Shown piece after piece: positions 14,483 to 15,017 of a stretch of 15,017 nt of DNA. How positions within the stretch are numbered: the first letter of the stretch is position 1; the number at the start of each line of letters is the position of its first letter. The notes below the pieces were generated by a model, which saw only the letters and a list, made by a program, of their open reading frames with translations, was not told the origin of the DNA and ran no database searches. The position numbers and the translations under genes were made by a program. Origin of the DNA: UBA6264 sp964531505 (GTDB lineage Bacteria > Patescibacteriota > Patescibacteriia > UBA2591 > UBA6264); the NCBI GenBank assembly GCA_964531505.1, contig CAZHDT010000015.1, forward strand, positions 1 through 15,017, in the 5' to 3' direction.

Positions 14483-14529
14483 GATGATTATGTTTATTTT
14501 TTAAAAGGCCAAGACAAAATCTTATTTAT

Positions 14530-15017
14530 ATGAAAAAAGAAAAAAATATTATTTTATCCTTGGGAGGATCACTTATTATTCCCAAAGGAGAAATTGATAC
14601 TGATTTTTTAAAAAAATTTAAAAGTTTTATTTTAAAACTTTTAAAACATGGGTATTCTTTTGTTATTATTACCGGTGGTGGGGGAATCAACCGACTTTAT
14701 AATAAGGGGGCTCAAAAAATTACTAAAATTAAAAATTTTGATTTAGATTTACTCGGGATTAGTATTACTAAAGTGAATGCGGAGCTTTTAAGGGTCATTT
14801 TTTCTAATTATGCTTATCCTCAAGTGGTTAATAACCCGCATACTTTAATTAAAACTAAAAAGAAAATAATTATTGCTTCCGGTTGGAAACCAGGATGTTC
14901 TTCCGATAAAGACGCGGTTTTTTGGGCAAAAAATATGAAAGCAAAAATGGTAATTAATTTAAGCGACATTGATTATGTTTATGATAAAGACCCCGACAAA
15001 TATCCTGAAGCAAAGCC
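14530..15017 (+). CDS. pyrH: UMP kinase, archaeal/spirochaete type (3' end missing)
   Basis: 162 codons plus two bases are in the window; the gene runs off the right edge. It belongs to the amino acid kinase superfamily and should phosphorylate UMP to UDP with ATP. Features in order: IILSLGGSLI (G12-G13-S14 phosphate loop), VIITGGGGINRLY (48-57), DLLGISITKVNAELL (73-87), SGWKPGCSSDKDA (117-129) and the nucleotide-binding YDKDPDKYPEAK (151-162). The R-x-Y after the GGGG stretch and the GI-x-x-T-x-x-NA-x-LL segment are the pattern of the archaeal/spirochaete PyrH subgroup. Ordinary bacterial PyrH has GGGN-I-F-R-G and a longer insertion there. It follows argS by 47 nt on the same strand. Another amino acid kinase of related fold is possible, but UMP kinase is the best fit. 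Confidence 0.85.
   Translation, partial: MKKEKNIILSLGGSLIIPKGEIDTDFLKKFKSFILKLLKHGYSFVIITGGGGINRLYNKGAQKITKIKNFDLDLLGISITKVNAELLRVIFSNYAYPQVVNNPHTLIKTKKKIIIASGWKPGCSSDKDAVFWAKNMKAKMVINLSDIDYVYDKDPDKYPEAK

Noticed and set aside
14480..14532. TGA at the end of argS read as glycine (alternative CPR code) with readthrough.
   Set aside because: The protein already ends at the family's natural C-terminus after the DALR domain, and no other gene contains an in-frame TGA. The readthrough would end within 17 codons and overlap the pyrH start.

Overview
The window is strongly AT-rich and gene-dense, and almost all of it is core bacterial housekeeping: replication, cell wall, translation and pyrimidine metabolism. 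I think it comes from a Candidate Phyla Radiation (Patescibacteria) genome, most likely a Parcubacteria-like lineage. The reasons are the low GC, short intergenic gaps, near absence of Shine-Dalgarno sequences, a baseplate-J-like membrane-anchored protein, a DUF3048 protein, an EF-Ts of short form and an archaeal/spirochaete-type UMP kinase. This is inference from family content; there is no rRNA in the window to prove it. The standard stop code applies: ten genes end in TAA, two in TAG and one (argS) in TGA. A UGA-glycine code, as in Gracilibacteria/Absconditabacteria, is therefore unlikely.

Layout. Positions 1-4180 are a minus-strand block: a small membrane protein (3878-4180), the replicative polymerase gene dnaE (581-3793) and a membrane-anchored surface-type protein running off the left edge (1-548). 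A divergent promoter region (about 4181-4378) carries a perfect 8-bp dyad. It separates that block from a plus-strand block at 4379-8202: an unknown single-pass envelope protein, a SEDS (RodA/FtsW) glycosyltransferase, ribosomal protein bL25 and a DUF3048 protein. This block converges with the minus-strand pair rpmE-prfA (bL31 and release factor 1, 8219-9562). A second divergent region (9563-9802) holds two promoters of the same design flanking a nested inverted repeat. From it the plus-strand run rpsB, tsf, a RicT-like PSP1 gene, a DJ-1/PfpI lipoprotein, argS and a truncated pyrH leads off the right edge.

The right half is a translation locus: S2, EF-Ts, ArgRS, RF1 and L31. The usual rpsB-tsf-pyrH-frr order is modified: PSP1, DJ-1 and argS are inserted, and the UMP kinase is of the archaeal/spirochaete subtype.

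I do not see a CRISPR array, tRNA, rRNA, insertion sequence, prophage or defence system. No clearly undescribed multi-gene system is present. The most useful leads are a shared promoter architecture at three places, two dyads between divergent promoters, an uncharacterised envelope protein next to the SEDS enzyme, the PSP1/DJ-1 lipoprotein overlap and an internal Shine-Dalgarno-led start in the DUF3048 gene.
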